Part shown: piece by piece, positions 1 through 9,212 of the stretch | Position numbering within the stretch: position 1 is the first letter of the stretch | Layout of the letters: every line of letters begins with the position of its first letter | Notes under the pieces: model-generated | What the model saw: the letters and a program-made list of their open reading frames with translations, nothing else | The model's database searches: none | What the model was told of the DNA's origin: nothing | Made by a program: the position numbers and the translations under genes | From: Pseudomonadota bacterium | GTDB taxonomy: Bacteria > Pseudomonadota > Gammaproteobacteria > UBA5335 | DNA: 64,000 nucleotides | Direction of reading: 5' to 3' | Assembly (NCBI GenBank): GCA_034189865.1 | Contig: JAXHTV010000001.1 | Coordinates: 150,619-214,618 of the forward strand

Positions 1-953
1 GAATCCAAATCGAGATACATCAATCCGCCGAGCAAACCCACTTGCGGCAGAAGACCGGCTTTGATGATCTTGCCGGCATGGCCGAGCGTCTCCACTTGCG
101 CCTGTAACGCCTTGAGTTCCGGGCGTTCCTCCATCGCGCGGTCCAACAACGGTCCCAGCTCGAGCCGAGCCACCGGCGGCTCGAGGGCAGCCAAGTTAAC
201 CGGTGTACTCAAATCCCGTTGCATCAGCCGATTGTAGGCGGCCTGAGTCAACTCCACCGCATTACGGGCCTGAAGGTTTCGTTGTTTGGCCTCCGCCAGA
301 AACACTTTTACCGACAAGACGTCGTTTTTCGCCACCAGTTGCTGTTCGTAGAGATTATTGACGTCTTGGACCAATGCCCTGACCGTGGCGATCTCCTGAT
401 CAGAAATCGTCACCGCTTCCTCGGCCCGGAGCACATTGGTGTAGCTCTCGGCGACCGCCAGTTTCAACTCTTGCTCGGTCTGGCGCCGTCGCCAGCGGGC
501 GGCAGTCAACTGTGCATCGGCTGCGTCGATGCTTCCGCTGATCCGCCCACCGGTATAAACCGGCAAACTGGCCATCACGCCAGCTTGCCCGAAGCTGTCG
601 TCGACGATCTCGAACTCGCGTAGCTCAGGCGGGACAGCGAAGGTCGGCTGCAGTATTCCAGGCAAACCGGGGAGATTGACGCTGACGTTTTCGGGAATAC
701 CCGGGTCGATACTCGGTGCCTCGTCGAGCGCCAAGTACAGACCCAAAGCCGACAGCGCTGGATAACGGACCCGTTTGGCGGCCTCGCGGGCGGATTCGGC
801 TGAATCCACTTGTAGCATGCTGGCGCGCAACCCGAAGTCGACTTCCAGCGCCCGCTGCCAAGCGTCCTGCAATGTTTCGGCAGAACCGACGGAGCCGAAT
901 AACATCAGCACCACCGGCAAGCCACTGATTACTTTTCTCCCAGGTAACCTCAT
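1..953 (-). CDS. TolC-family outer membrane efflux channel (3' end outside window)
   Basis: Outer-membrane channel of the TolC/OEP family, which carries substrates of inner-membrane pumps out through the periplasm. The reading frame opens at an ATG at 953 with a GGGAGG ribosome site about 7 nt upstream, and runs off the left edge after 317 codons. A signal peptide is visible (hydrophobic stretch ending in Gly-Ser-Ala, about residues 13-25), followed by long helical segments. The family-typical PVYTGGR strand-helix turn occurs near residue 140, and the ERPEL motif that opens the second OEP repeat lies near residue 283. Partner pump genes are probably further left, outside the window. The family call is firm, the transported substrate unknown. 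Confidence 0.9.
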   Translation of the reverse strand, partial: MRLPGRKVISGLPVVLMLFGSVGSAETLQDAWQRALEVDFGLRASMLQVDSAESAREAAKRVRYPALSALGLYLALDEAPSIDPGIPENVSVNLPGLPGILQPTFAVPPELREFEIVDDSFGQAGVMASLPVYTGGRISGSIDAADAQLTAARWRRRQTEQELKLAVAESYTNVLRAEEAVTISDQEIATVRALVQDVNNLYEQQLVAKNDVLSVKVFLAEAKQRNLQARNAVELTQAAYNRLMQRDLSTPVNLAALEPPVARLELGPLLDRAMEERPELKALQAQVETLGHAGKIIKAGLLPQVGLLGGLMYLDLD

Positions 954-1267
954 CGACGCCCTCCCGACATCTTAATCTTGCCCCGACCGCCATTGACCGA
1001 CCCACCCCGCCAAGCAATCCCAGGACTTTTCGTTCCGCTGCCGCGGCAACCTCGCAGTTTCCATGAGTCATTGAAGCGTATACCCGCGTGACGACTCCTG
1101 ACCTAGCGCAAGCGTTCCCTGAGAGACGCGGTAACGCGATTCCGCGCTTTCTTAAAGTGGACGTCGCGGTGACGACCCGCTTATCGTTACACCTCACCCA
1201 CGGTGGGCACGGCCGTCTGCGCCACGGGACCGAAACGATACCTTCAAACACGGAGACGCAAAAAACC
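954..1267. other. Intergenic gap, no clear element
   Basis: About 314 nt between the divergent efflux-channel gene and the small membrane protein gene. It must hold both promoters, but I see no convincing -35/-10 pair. A weak in-frame ORF extends the 63-aa protein upstream through this region from 1088. Its composition (Arg/Thr/His rich, no domain) suggests it is not coding. Confidence 0.5.
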
Positions 1268-1459
1268 ATGCCTGTTACGTCGACCTGGGAAACGCTTCTG
1301 CTCGGGCTCCTGGCCGCCGCGGTTCTATTATGGATGTGGCCCGGCGTACGAGAAGCCACACGCCGCAGCCGCAAAGTAGAAAACCCCGACTGGCGCGGCG
1401 TTTTACTGCCCCTGGCTGTGGTCGTGCTGTTCGTCGCGCTGTTGATTCTAATGGTGTAA
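1268..1459 (+). CDS. Small two-helix inner membrane protein, 63 aa
   Basis: Short hydrophobic protein with two predicted transmembrane helices, about residues 7-24 and 45-62. A basic linker (Arg-Arg-Ser-Arg-Lys) joins them, so both ends are probably periplasmic with the linker cytoplasmic. I chose the ATG at 1268 because a GGAGA ribosome site lies about 10 nt upstream and the hydrophobic domain begins immediately after. The longer frame from 1088 has no domain content. Small proteins of this shape (Leu-rich helix, WPGVREA-like linker, second helix) occur widely in gammaproteobacteria without known function. It stands alone between the efflux gene and the BtrH-like gene. Confidence 0.7.
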   Translation: MPVTSTWETLLLGLLAAAVLLWMWPGVREATRRSRKVENPDWRGVLLPLAVVVLFVALLILMV

Positions 1460-1469
1460 GCGCTCAAAG

Positions 1470-2459
1470 CTAGCGCTGCTCATCCACCTGTAATGCCAAA
1501 CGATGATAAGCCGATTCATGTTCCAACAATGCCTTCAAGCGGGATCGTGCCTCCTCGAACATGGGCCGATCGCCTTCGGAAATCTTTTTAAACGCTGTCG
1601 CGGTATCTGTCCATAGACTCGCCAGCTCGCGCATCTGACTGGCCAGGCCCAACTGTTTTACCGCCGGAACATCATCAGACGCCTCGTCCAAGAACTCACT
1701 GTACATCAATCGAAACGCACCGCCACCGGTACCTCGCTTCTCGATCAACTGGTAGGCGAATCGAGCGGTCCATTGCCAGTCCGGAAACTCGGCCCACTGC
1801 GGCAACTCAGCAATCCAGGTCTCCAAGGCCCTGACACCTTGCACCGGAATTCGCGACCCGAGTAGGGAGCGACTGTTTGCCACGATCGCCTGAAGAGTGG
1901 CACTCGGCAGGTCGTCGGGAGCGGAAAGTGTCGCGGGAGCAAACATTTGCCCTTGCAAGGGAAACGGCCCCTTTTTGGAATGTCGCGCATCGCGCATCGC
2001 GGCATAAGGAACCTCCAGCAACGCGGGGCGCTCGGTATCGGTCACCAGGAACACGCCGGCGGCGTCATCGTAGCCCCAAACCGCGATCAAATGCCCGGGG
2101 AAATGGGTGGAGGATTCATAGTACGGCAGGTAAAAAATATCGGTTTGAACGACGGCCGGACGGCCATCATCCAGCGCCAAACGCAGATCGCGCTCACTCA
2201 CGGCGGGGTCGGCGGCGGTCTGCCAGCGAAAGGATTGACCCAACCGGGTAAAGGCATTGCGCTCGAAATCAGTAGATCGCACGTGAACCAAGCGACTGGG
2301 GCTCATGCCGGGGAAGTTGGCATAGAACAAACCAAGACCGCCACCCATCCCGAAACAAAACGCTTCCGACCACTTGATTCCATGGTAGTTGGCAAGGTCC
2401 GCAATGGCGGTGCTCCCGCAGTGGCGTCCGGGCTGGTGGCATATCTGAGTTTCTGACAT
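1470..2459 (-). CDS. BtrH N-terminal-like / DUF4872 protein (putative acyltransferase or peptidase fold)
   Basis: 329-aa soluble protein whose N-terminal half resembles the BtrH_N domain. BtrH is the acyl-carrier-protein:aminoglycoside acyltransferase of butirosin synthesis. The C-terminal helical half resembles DUF4872, the usual partner domain. Visible residues include a conserved-looking HCG with Cys14, a PGHLIAVWGYDD strand with His123, and VTDTE with Asp141. Together these suggest a papain-like Cys-His-Asp triad (inference). The ATG at 2459 is preferred over the upstream 2486 start because GGGAG lies 7 nt before it. No carrier protein, synthetase or aminoglycoside genes are nearby, so the acyl donor and acceptor are unknown. 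Confidence 0.7.
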   Translation of the reverse strand: MSETQICHQPGRHCGSTAIADLANYHGIKWSEAFCFGMGGGLGLFYANFPGMSPSRLVHVRSTDFERNAFTRLGQSFRWQTAADPAVSERDLRLALDDGRPAVVQTDIFYLPYYESSTHFPGHLIAVWGYDDAAGVFLVTDTERPALLEVPYAAMRDARHSKKGPFPLQGQMFAPATLSAPDDLPSATLQAIVANSRSLLGSRIPVQGVRALETWIAELPQWAEFPDWQWTARFAYQLIEKRGTGGGAFRLMYSEFLDEASDDVPAVKQLGLASQMRELASLWTDTATAFKKISEGDRPMFEEARSRLKALLEHESAYHRLALQVDEQR

Positions 2460-2797
2460 GGCTGACTCCCTGCGACGGGCGAACATCCCATCGTTCCGTT
2501 CTCATAGAACAAGGTTTTAATCGTGCGGATAAGGGGATATCGATTCCGACTTTACGCCGCCATCAATCAACCCCCAACGCTTACGCCGTGACAATGCCGC
2601 GACGCGTTCATCCGACATACAAAATGGCATACTTCGGCACAGCCAACACAGTCATCTCTCCCACGAGTCCGATTTTGTGATTTTCGCTCAGCCCCAAAGG
2701 TTGCGAAGGACTCGAAAATCCCCTATAAGTTTTCGATAGTTGCGGGCATTCGATTGCGCCCGACGACCACTGAAAAATATAGAACATCTCGGTTCAC
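2460..2797. other. Divergent promoter region
   Basis: About 338 nt separate the minus-strand BtrH-like gene from the plus-strand PAS-GGDEF-EAL gene. The right half holds a good sigma70-type promoter (separate entry). The left half must drive the BtrH-like gene but shows no clear box pair. Confidence 0.5.
2701..2729 (+). promoter_or_regulatory. Sigma70-type promoter for the PAS-GGDEF-EAL gene
   Basis: TTGCGA at 2701-2706, a 17-nt spacer, then TATAAG at 2724-2729. Expected transcription start is near 2736, giving a leader of about 60 nt to the GTG at 2798 or about 130 nt to the ATG at 2864. Confidence 0.6.
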
Positions 2798-5389
2798 GTG
2801 CCGATCGACGCGACGGAAGGGACGAATGGAACCAGTCAACGCAGCCGCAAAAGTGATGCCGCCATGAACCGCGATCAGCAGGCGACCATCGGCTTCAACG
2901 CTGATAAGAAGGCGGCGCCTACGCGCGCCGATTCACCCGAAAACCTCCGCGATACGTTTGAGCTACTGAACCGAAGCGGTAATGTTTTTTTTACGTGTGA
3001 CGCTGCTGGGCGATTTATCAATGTCAGCCGCTCGTTAGAAGAGATTAGCGAATACGATCAGGCGGATCTGACGCAAGCCCACTTCGCCGACTTGGTGGTT
3101 CCAGAAGATTTCACAAAAGCTATCGATTTGTTCCGCTGTGCCCTGGACGGCGATTACGGTCAGGGCGAAATTCGCGTCTTGACTCGGTCGGGCAAACGCC
3201 GCTGGCTTCGCATCGTGAACATGCCCGTCTGTGATGAACAAGGAACACCGGGCGTGTTCGGCCTGGCCACCAACGTAACGGAACTGCGTGAGAGCCAAGC
3301 CCGCCTGGAACACGCCCAGCAAATCGCGCAGCTTGGTCATTGGTACTACGATCTTGGCGATCGAAAACTCAGCATATCGGCCGAAGTTTCATCAATTCTC
3401 GGCATTCCGCAGAACGATTTCGACCTGCGTTATAAGCGCTTCCGTGACTTGATTCATGCCGAAGATCGCCCGCGGGTTGTCAGGGAATATCGTAACGCGG
3501 TGGTCAACCGCTCTCCGTTCGAGCTTGAGTTTCGTGTCGTACGCCGCGACGGTCAGGTCCGGTGGGTTCGGGAACTGGGTGAAATTGCCTTTGGTGGCGA
3601 TGGACGCCCCAAAAGTGTCGCCGGCACACTACAGGACATTACCCGGCAGCGGCAGACGGAAGATGAACTCCGCCTAGCGGCGAAGGCCCTTGCCAGCACC
3701 GGGGAAGGCGTTATTATCGCCGACCGCAAGCGTCGTGTAGTCTCTGTCAATGCCGCTGTGACGCGCATTACCGGTTGCTCCGTCGCAGAGATCAAAGGCC
3801 AGAATCTGGCGCAGTTCGCCGACCGCACACTCCCGACGGAATTCTACGAGGCCATCCTGAAGGTCATAGACGAGTCCGGTTATTGGCAAGGCGAGTTGCG
3901 GGCTCGCCGCAAAAACGGTGAGCTCTTTCCGGTATTGGCCAGTGGTAGCGTGGTCCGCGACGACAACAACCTCGTCGCCCAGTATGTCTTTGTTTTCAAC
4001 GACATCTCAACCAACAAAGAACTCGAACGACGCCTGGAGTATCTCGCGCACCGAGACATGATCACCGGATTGCCGAATCGGACATTGTTCCTGGACCGAC
4101 TCGAGCGGGCCGTTAACCGTGCCGAGCGCTTGGGCGGTCGACTCGGCGTCCTGATCATCGATTTGGATCACTTTAAGACGATCAACGATTCTTTGGGCCA
4201 CGACGTCGGGGACCGCCTGCTCCGAAAGGTCGCCGAGAGGTTCCAGACTGCGCTGCGAGAGAGCGACTCCATCTCTCACACGGGCGGAGACGAATTCGCT
4301 GTCCTGGTTGACGACAACCGCGATACCCAACAATTGGCCCTGATTGCCGAAAGCCTGCTGGACGCCCTCAGTCATCCGTTCGAGGAGCAGGGACGGGAGC
4401 TATTCATTTCCGCGAGCATCGGCCTGAGCAGCTACCCCGATGACAGTCGGGATATGCACACGCTGCTCCGACACGCTGAAATCGCGATGTACCAAGCGAA
4501 GCAGCAACGCCACAGCTACCAATTTTGTTCGCCCGGGCTGACCAGCCAAGTGAGCGAATCGCTTCATCTCGCCAACAGCCTCCGACATGCCCTGCGGCGA
4601 GACGAGTTCGTCTTGTACTACCAGCCCATATACGACATTCACCACGGAAACGTGGTCGGAACCGAAGCCCTGATTCGCTGGCAACACCCCGAGCGAGGGC
4701 TATTGGCTCCCCACAGCTTCATTCCCTTGGCAGAACAATTCGGCCTGATCGGCGCCATCGGCGAGTGGGTTCTGCAACAAGCGAGCGCCCAATGCCTGGC
4801 CTGGGAATCGGCCGGTGGTCCACCCGTTCGTATGTCGGTGAACTTATCGGCCCAGCAATTTAACGATCCTGCCTTGGCGCCACGGGTGGCAGACATCGTC
4901 CGCGCCTCGCGCCTTAACCCGGGACGCTTGGTCCTGGAGATTACCGAATCGACCCTGATGAAGGACCCCGCCCGAATCGGCCAAACACTGCGTTTACTGC
5001 ATCAACAGGGCGTGGAGATTGCGATTGACGATTTCGGTACCGGCTACTCGTCGCTGAGTTATCTGAAACACTTTCCCTTCGATTACCTGAAGATCGACCG
5101 CTCCTTCACCCACGGCGTGCCGGACGAAACGGACAGTGCGATTATTGTCGAGTCCATCATCGCACTGGGACAAAAGTTGGGGCTTGAGGTGGTGGGCGAA
5201 GGCGTGGAATCCCTGGAACAAAGTCGATTCTTAGCCTCGCAAGGCTGCCGGTACGCCCAAGGCTTTCTGATGGCTCCACCGCTGGATGCCGAAACGATCA
5301 CCAGGCAACTCCTGTTACCCCAGGGCTGCTTGGTCGAAGGCCTCGTATCGGATGTGGCGACGGATACCTCAGGAGCCGGTAATTATTGA
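2798..5389 (+). CDS. PAS-PAS-PAS-GGDEF-EAL cyclic di-GMP signalling protein
   Basis: Cytoplasmic sensor with no membrane segments, 863 aa. Domain order is PAS at about 50-170, PAS_3 at 172-285 (typical GHWYYDL and DGQVRWV segments), PAS at 290-405, GGDEF at 420-580 and EAL at 600-850. The diguanylate cyclase signature GGDEF is intact at about 496-500. The phosphodiesterase site also looks complete: EALIRW near 623, the SVNLSAQQF Asn, EITES, DDFGTG and LKID. It may therefore be bifunctional or switch under PAS control. The start is uncertain, either GTG 2798 (used here) or ATG 2864, and neither has a clear ribosome site. A promoter lies at 2701-2729. The 3' end overlaps the convergent macrodomain gene by 21 nt. 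Confidence 0.92.
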   Translation: MPIDATEGTNGTSQRSRKSDAAMNRDQQATIGFNADKKAAPTRADSPENLRDTFELLNRSGNVFFTCDAAGRFINVSRSLEEISEYDQADLTQAHFADLVVPEDFTKAIDLFRCALDGDYGQGEIRVLTRSGKRRWLRIVNMPVCDEQGTPGVFGLATNVTELRESQARLEHAQQIAQLGHWYYDLGDRKLSISAEVSSILGIPQNDFDLRYKRFRDLIHAEDRPRVVREYRNAVVNRSPFELEFRVVRRDGQVRWVRELGEIAFGGDGRPKSVAGTLQDITRQRQTEDELRLAAKALASTGEGVIIADRKRRVVSVNAAVTRITGCSVAEIKGQNLAQFADRTLPTEFYEAILKVIDESGYWQGELRARRKNGELFPVLASGSVVRDDNNLVAQYVFVFNDISTNKELERRLEYLAHRDMITGLPNRTLFLDRLERAVNRAERLGGRLGVLIIDLDHFKTINDSLGHDVGDRLLRKVAERFQTALRESDSISHTGGDEFAVLVDDNRDTQQLALIAESLLDALSHPFEEQGRELFISASIGLSSYPDDSRDMHTLLRHAEIAMYQAKQQRHSYQFCSPGLTSQVSESLHLANSLRHALRRDEFVLYYQPIYDIHHGNVVGTEALIRWQHPERGLLAPHSFIPLAEQFGLIGAIGEWVLQQASAQCLAWESAGGPPVRMSVNLSAQQFNDPALAPRVADIVRASRLNPGRLVLEITESTLMKDPARIGQTLRLLHQQGVEIAIDDFGTGYSSLSYLKHFPFDYLKIDRSFTHGVPDETDSAIIVESIIALGQKLGLEVVGEGVESLEQSRFLASQGCRYAQGFLMAPPLDAETITRQLLLPQGCLVEGLVSDVATDTSGAGNY

Positions 5390-5908
5390 CTGCCACGCGC
5401 TTTCGAATACCGTCCGATCCGACGTCCGATGAAGCACGAATCGAATTCGCTTGATGGACTTTAGGTCTCCAAGCGCGTCTTTTACTGCAGCGAGTGCCAC
5501 CAAGGCCGCAGCCTCCAACGGATAACCGAAAACTCCGGTGGAAATCGCGGGAAAGGCGATGGACTGAACACCCGCCTCATCGGCAATACGCAGGGCGTTG
5601 TGGTAGCACTGCGCAAGCAACTCATCACTGGGTTCGTCACGCCCGTAAACCGGACCCAGGCAATGAATGACCCAGCGATTGGGTAATTGATGCCCGCCGG
5701 TGATCACCGCCTGACCCGGCCGGATGGGTGCCAGCGGCTGACATTCCTCGGCCAAGCCGTGTCCGGCCGCGCGATGAATGGCACCGGCCACACCGCCACC
5801 CGGTAACAGTTGCGCATTGGCCGCGTTGACAATGGCATTGAAAGCCGGTTGGTTGGCGATATCCCCTTGAACGAACTCAACCCGGGTTGTTGCGGTCTGT
5901 TCTGACAT
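5369..5908 (-). CDS. Macrodomain protein, O-acetyl-ADP-ribose deacetylase type
   Basis: 179-aa single macrodomain of the YmdB/MacroD type. These enzymes hydrolyse O-acetyl-ADP-ribose and remove ADP-ribose from acidic residues. Diagnostic segments are QGDIA near residue 15, IVNAANAQLLPGGGVAGAI at about 26-44, and ISTGVFGYP near 125-133, which bind the ADP-ribose. A strong AGGAGG ribosome site precedes the ATG at 5908. The last 21 nt overlap the convergent PAS-GGDEF-EAL gene. No ADP-ribosyltransferase partner is visible nearby. Family assignment is firm, the in-vivo substrate open. Confidence 0.92.
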   Translation of the reverse strand: MSEQTATTRVEFVQGDIANQPAFNAIVNAANAQLLPGGGVAGAIHRAAGHGLAEECQPLAPIRPGQAVITGGHQLPNRWVIHCLGPVYGRDEPSDELLAQCYHNALRIADEAGVQSIAFPAISTGVFGYPLEAAALVALAAVKDALGDLKSIKRIRFVLHRTSDRTVFESAWQSIITGS

Positions 5909-6037
5909 AGAACCTCCTTCGACTCGACGACCCTAGCCGCCGGATGGTTGCGTCGTTCGCCCACATGGTAGGGCGTGATGCTTTTAGCCAATGGGCGGTC
6001 TATTGCGTATGAACAACAAGCGCCCGAGGAGAACAGT

Positions 6038-6976
6038 ATGCCCGGCAGCCACCAAGACGACATCAAACCCTCCGAAATCACACCCGAAAAGGTGTACCGT
6101 GATCGCCGAAAATTCCTGGCAGCAGCCGGCGCCACAGCACTGGCCGTCACGGCGGGCGCCTATGCATTCGGTTTCGGCAATGAGCCACGAACTCAGGCCT
6201 CAGCGGCGCGAAACGTACCGGATGACACGCCCACGGACTTCGGAAAGGCATCGGGCTATAACAATTTCTACGAGTTCGGGACCGATAAGACCGATCCCGC
6301 CCGCTATGCTCACACGCTCAAAACCAGCCCATGGACCGTCACTGTCGACGGCGAATGCGCCCGCCCGGGAACGTATGCTCTGGAAGACGTCCTTGAAGGC
6401 CACGCCGAGGAAGAACGGATCTATCGATTGCGTTGCGTCGAAGCGTGGTCCATGGTCATTCCCTGGATCGGCGTTCCGCTGGCGGACATTTTAAAGCGCT
6501 ACGAACCGACCTCTCGGGCGAAATACGTCGCTTTCACCACCTTGCATGATCCGGAGCAAATGCCGGGCCAGAAGCGTCCGATTCTCGATTGGCCCTACCG
6601 AGAAGGGTTACGAATCGACGAGGCGACGCACCCTCTGACAATTTTGGCGACAGGCATGTACGGCCAAACGTTACCCAATCAGAACGGCGCTCCTCTCAGA
6701 TTGGTGGTGCCTTGGAAATACGGTTTTAAAAGCATCAAATCCATCGTTCGCATCACGTTCACCGAACGCCAACCCGCCACCACGTGGAACGAGATGGCAC
6801 CGCGAGAGTACGGTTTTTACGCCAACGTCAATCCCACGGTAGATCATCCGCGCTGGAGTCAAAGTCGTGAACGGCGGATCGGCGAAATATTTCGCCGCGA
6901 AACCTTGATGTTCAACGGCTACGGGGATCAAGTCGCGAGTTTGTACCGCGGCATGAATCTGCGGCGCTACTTCTAA
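6038..6976 (+). CDS. msrP: Periplasmic methionine sulfoxide reductase catalytic subunit MsrP
   Basis: Molybdopterin enzyme (formerly YedY) that reduces methionine sulfoxide in oxidised periplasmic proteins, taking electrons from MsrQ. 312 aa from the ATG at 6038, preferred over 5975 because GAGGAGA sits just upstream and the Tat signal then lies at the correct distance. A twin-arginine motif RRKFLAAAG occurs at 23-31, followed by a hydrophobic Ala/Gly stretch. The molybdenum-ligating Cys is in LRCVEAWSM (Cys133). The C-terminus keeps the [11 protein letters not shown] segment typical of the sulfite-oxidase fold. The stop codon overlaps the msrQ start as TAATG, indicating translational coupling. 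Confidence 0.97.
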   Translation: MPGSHQDDIKPSEITPEKVYRDRRKFLAAAGATALAVTAGAYAFGFGNEPRTQASAARNVPDDTPTDFGKASGYNNFYEFGTDKTDPARYAHTLKTSPWTVTVDGECARPGTYALEDVLEGHAEEERIYRLRCVEAWSMVIPWIGVPLADILKRYEPTSRAKYVAFTTLHDPEQMPGQKRPILDWPYREGLRIDEATHPLTILATGMYGQTLPNQNGAPLRLVVPWKYGFKSIKSIVRITFTERQPATTWNEMAPREYGFYANVNPTVDHPRWSQSRERRIGEIFRRETLMFNGYGDQVASLYRGMNLRRYF

Positions 6977-7596
6977 TGACAACATCCGGGGGTCGGCTGG
7001 CTTGGACAAAACGGCTGTTGCTACTGGCTCTACTGCTGCCGGCCGCACGGTTGATCTACGGGGTCGCGGCCGACAATTTGGGCGCCGATCCCATCGAAAC
7101 GCTGGAGCATCAAACAGGATGGTGGGCCTTGCGGATTTTGCTGCTTAGCTTGCTGATGACGCCCTTACAGCGCCTGTCGGGTTGGGCCTGGCCGATTCGG
7201 TTCCGCCGCCTGTTGGGGCTGACGGCGTTCTTCTACGCGCTGGCGCACTTGGGGATCTATGCCTTGTTTGACCAGTCCTTGAGTTGGCAAGCCATATGGG
7301 AGGATGTCGTCAAACGACCCTATATCACCGTCGGCGTCGTGGCGATGCTGATCCTGACACCCATGGCGGCAACCTCCACCGATCGAATGATTCAACGACT
7401 CGGCCACCGATGGAAACAACTCCACCGGTTGGTTTATCTGGCCGCCCCGTTGGCCTTATTGCATGTATTCTGGCAGGCCAAGACACTACAACAAGCGCCT
7501 TGGATTTATGCCGTCATATTGACCCTGCTACTCATGGCCCGCCTGCCCAGCTGGTCGCATCGGCTGGCACGTTTTGCCGGCGCTGCTAAGCGGTAA
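6976..7596 (+). CDS. msrQ: Heme-binding membrane subunit MsrQ
   Basis: 206-aa polytopic inner-membrane protein (formerly YedZ) that passes electrons from the respiratory chain to MsrP. About six transmembrane helices are visible. Heme-ligand candidate histidines lie in the helices containing FYALAHLGIY and HRLVYLAAPLALLHVFW. Its start overlaps the msrP stop by one base, so the pair is one transcription unit. The 3' end overlaps convergent ppnN by 11 nt. Length matches the family (about 200 aa). Confidence 0.95.
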   Translation: MTTSGGRLAWTKRLLLLALLLPAARLIYGVAADNLGADPIETLEHQTGWWALRILLLSLLMTPLQRLSGWAWPIRFRRLLGLTAFFYALAHLGIYALFDQSLSWQAIWEDVVKRPYITVGVVAMLILTPMAATSTDRMIQRLGHRWKQLHRLVYLAAPLALLHVFWQAKTLQQAPWIYAVILTLLLMARLPSWSHRLARFAGAAKR

Positions 7597-8959
7597 TTTC
7601 GTAGCACGGGACGTAGCGGTTTCCGGGCAAGCGCATCCGCTGCTCATCGACGAACCCGCTCAGTAAACGGTCTAACGGGGTCATCAATTCCGGGTCCCCC
7701 TTTAACTGGAAAGGGCCATGCTCGGCAATAGCCCGTATGCCGTAGTCCTTGACGTTCCCCGCCACGATACCGGAAAAAGCCCGACGCAAATTGGCCGCCA
7801 CTTCGTGGACCGGTTGTCGCCGATGAAGCGCGAGCGCCGCCATGTTCTCATGCGTTGGCAGGAACGGTTGTTGAAACTCCGGCTCGATTTTCAACACCCA
7901 GTTAAAGTAAAACGCATCGCTCTTCTGCCGTCGGTAGGCTTTGACTTCATCCAGGCCACGCTTCACGGCACGCGCCACCTCCGCCGGATCGCCGATGATC
8001 ACCTCGTAGCGCGCCCGCGCTTCGGGCCCCACGGTGGCCTCCACAAACTCGTTGAGCCGGTCAAAGTACCCACGGGTGTGGTCGGGACCGGTCAGAATCA
8101 CCGGCAATGGCATATCCGCATTGGCCGGGTTGATCAAAATCCCCAGCAAATGCAGCAGCTCTTCCATGGTTCCCACGCCACCGGGAAAAATCACGATAGC
8201 GTGTCCCAAGCGGACGAAAGCCTCCAGACGCTTCTCCATGTCCGGCATGATGACGAGCTGATTCACAATGGGATTCGGCGGTTCTGCGGCAATGATGCCC
8301 GGCTCGGAGATCCCGATATACCGACCCGCCCCGCGACGTTGTTTGGCATGACCGATTGTCGCGCCCTTCATGGGACCTTTCATGGCACCTGGACCACATC
8401 CCGTACAAATGTCGACCTCGCGCAAGCCCAGTTGGTGCCCGACCTCTTTGGTGTAGTCGTACTCCTCTCGACTGATGGCGTGCCCCCCCCAACAGACGGC
8501 GAGGTTGGGGTCGACGCCCGGTGACATCGCGCGCGCGTTGCGCAGCACATGGAAAACAGCATCGGTGATGTTGCCCGGCACCTGCGGGTTGAAACGCGGA
8601 TTGCCTTGAATCTCGTTGTGCACGTAAACCACATCACGCAGCACCGCGAACAGATGCTCGCGGATCCCGCGGATCATTCGCCCGTCCACGAACGCGCTCG
8701 CCGGCGCATTGATCAACTCCAGCCGAATACCGCGCTCTTGGGGAACGACGGTGATGTCGAACTCCCGGTGATGCTCCATGATTCGACAGCTGTCGTCGTC
8801 GTTCGCACCGCAGTTGAGCACGGCCAACGCGCAGCGCCTGAGCTGCTCCTTCAAACCACCGTGACTGGTATCCTTCAGCCGAGCGACTTCCAGCTGAGAG
8901 AGGCATTCCAAACTGCCTTCCGGCGTGATCAGAGCATCGATGACGTGAGAAGAATTCAT
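7586..8959 (-). CDS. ppnN: Pyrimidine/purine nucleotide 5'-monophosphate nucleosidase PpnN
   Basis: 457-aa member of the PpnN (YgdH) family. These enzymes cleave nucleoside monophosphates to base and ribose 5-phosphate and are stimulated by (p)ppGpp in Escherichia coli. The central LOG/lysine-decarboxylase-like fold carries the PGGxGTxxE signature (FPGGVGTMEELLHL, about residues 258-271). The flanking N-terminal domain (about 1-145) and C-terminal domain match full-length PpnN rather than the short LOG proteins. The ATG at 8959 fits the family start. It is monocistronic, convergent with msrQ, and its divergent 253-nt upstream region is shared with the methyltransferase gene. Confidence 0.95.
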   Translation of the reverse strand: MNSSHVIDALITPEGSLECLSQLEVARLKDTSHGGLKEQLRRCALAVLNCGANDDDSCRIMEHHREFDITVVPQERGIRLELINAPASAFVDGRMIRGIREHLFAVLRDVVYVHNEIQGNPRFNPQVPGNITDAVFHVLRNARAMSPGVDPNLAVCWGGHAISREEYDYTKEVGHQLGLREVDICTGCGPGAMKGPMKGATIGHAKQRRGAGRYIGISEPGIIAAEPPNPIVNQLVIMPDMEKRLEAFVRLGHAIVIFPGGVGTMEELLHLLGILINPANADMPLPVILTGPDHTRGYFDRLNEFVEATVGPEARARYEVIIGDPAEVARAVKRGLDEVKAYRRQKSDAFYFNWVLKIEPEFQQPFLPTHENMAALALHRRQPVHEVAANLRRAFSGIVAGNVKDYGIRAIAEHGPFQLKGDPELMTPLDRLLSGFVDEQRMRLPGNRYVPCYEITA

Positions 8960-9212
8960 AGGGTTTAATCACACTTCGCGGCTCACGCCGCAGCGGTCGT
9001 ATTGAGACAATCCCCTAGTGTATCTTGCAACTTTGTTGAATGCTTTAGGTCAAACGCACGAAATTTCGAGCACCCGACTTTTTGTAACTTTGAGTTAGAA
9101 TACGTAGAGTTCGGGTGACGGGAACGTCAACGCGACTACTTTATGCGTGCTCTCTCCAATGAGACCACAAGCGCACAATGATTGGGTCATATTGCAAGAT
9201 TAGGGACTGATC

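Noticed and set aside
625..1467. 280-aa ORF on the minus strand across the efflux gene
   Set aside because: It lies in another frame over the real efflux-channel frame (ATG at 953) and its composition is Arg-rich low-complexity.
2795..2800. CACGTG palindrome near the PAS-GGDEF-EAL start
   Set aside because: Flanks do not fit parS or another known operator; likely chance.
6776..6791. Half of a parS-like site (CACGTGGAAC)
   Set aside because: Only the right half matches the 16-bp consensus and it lies inside msrP; no full parS was seen in the window.
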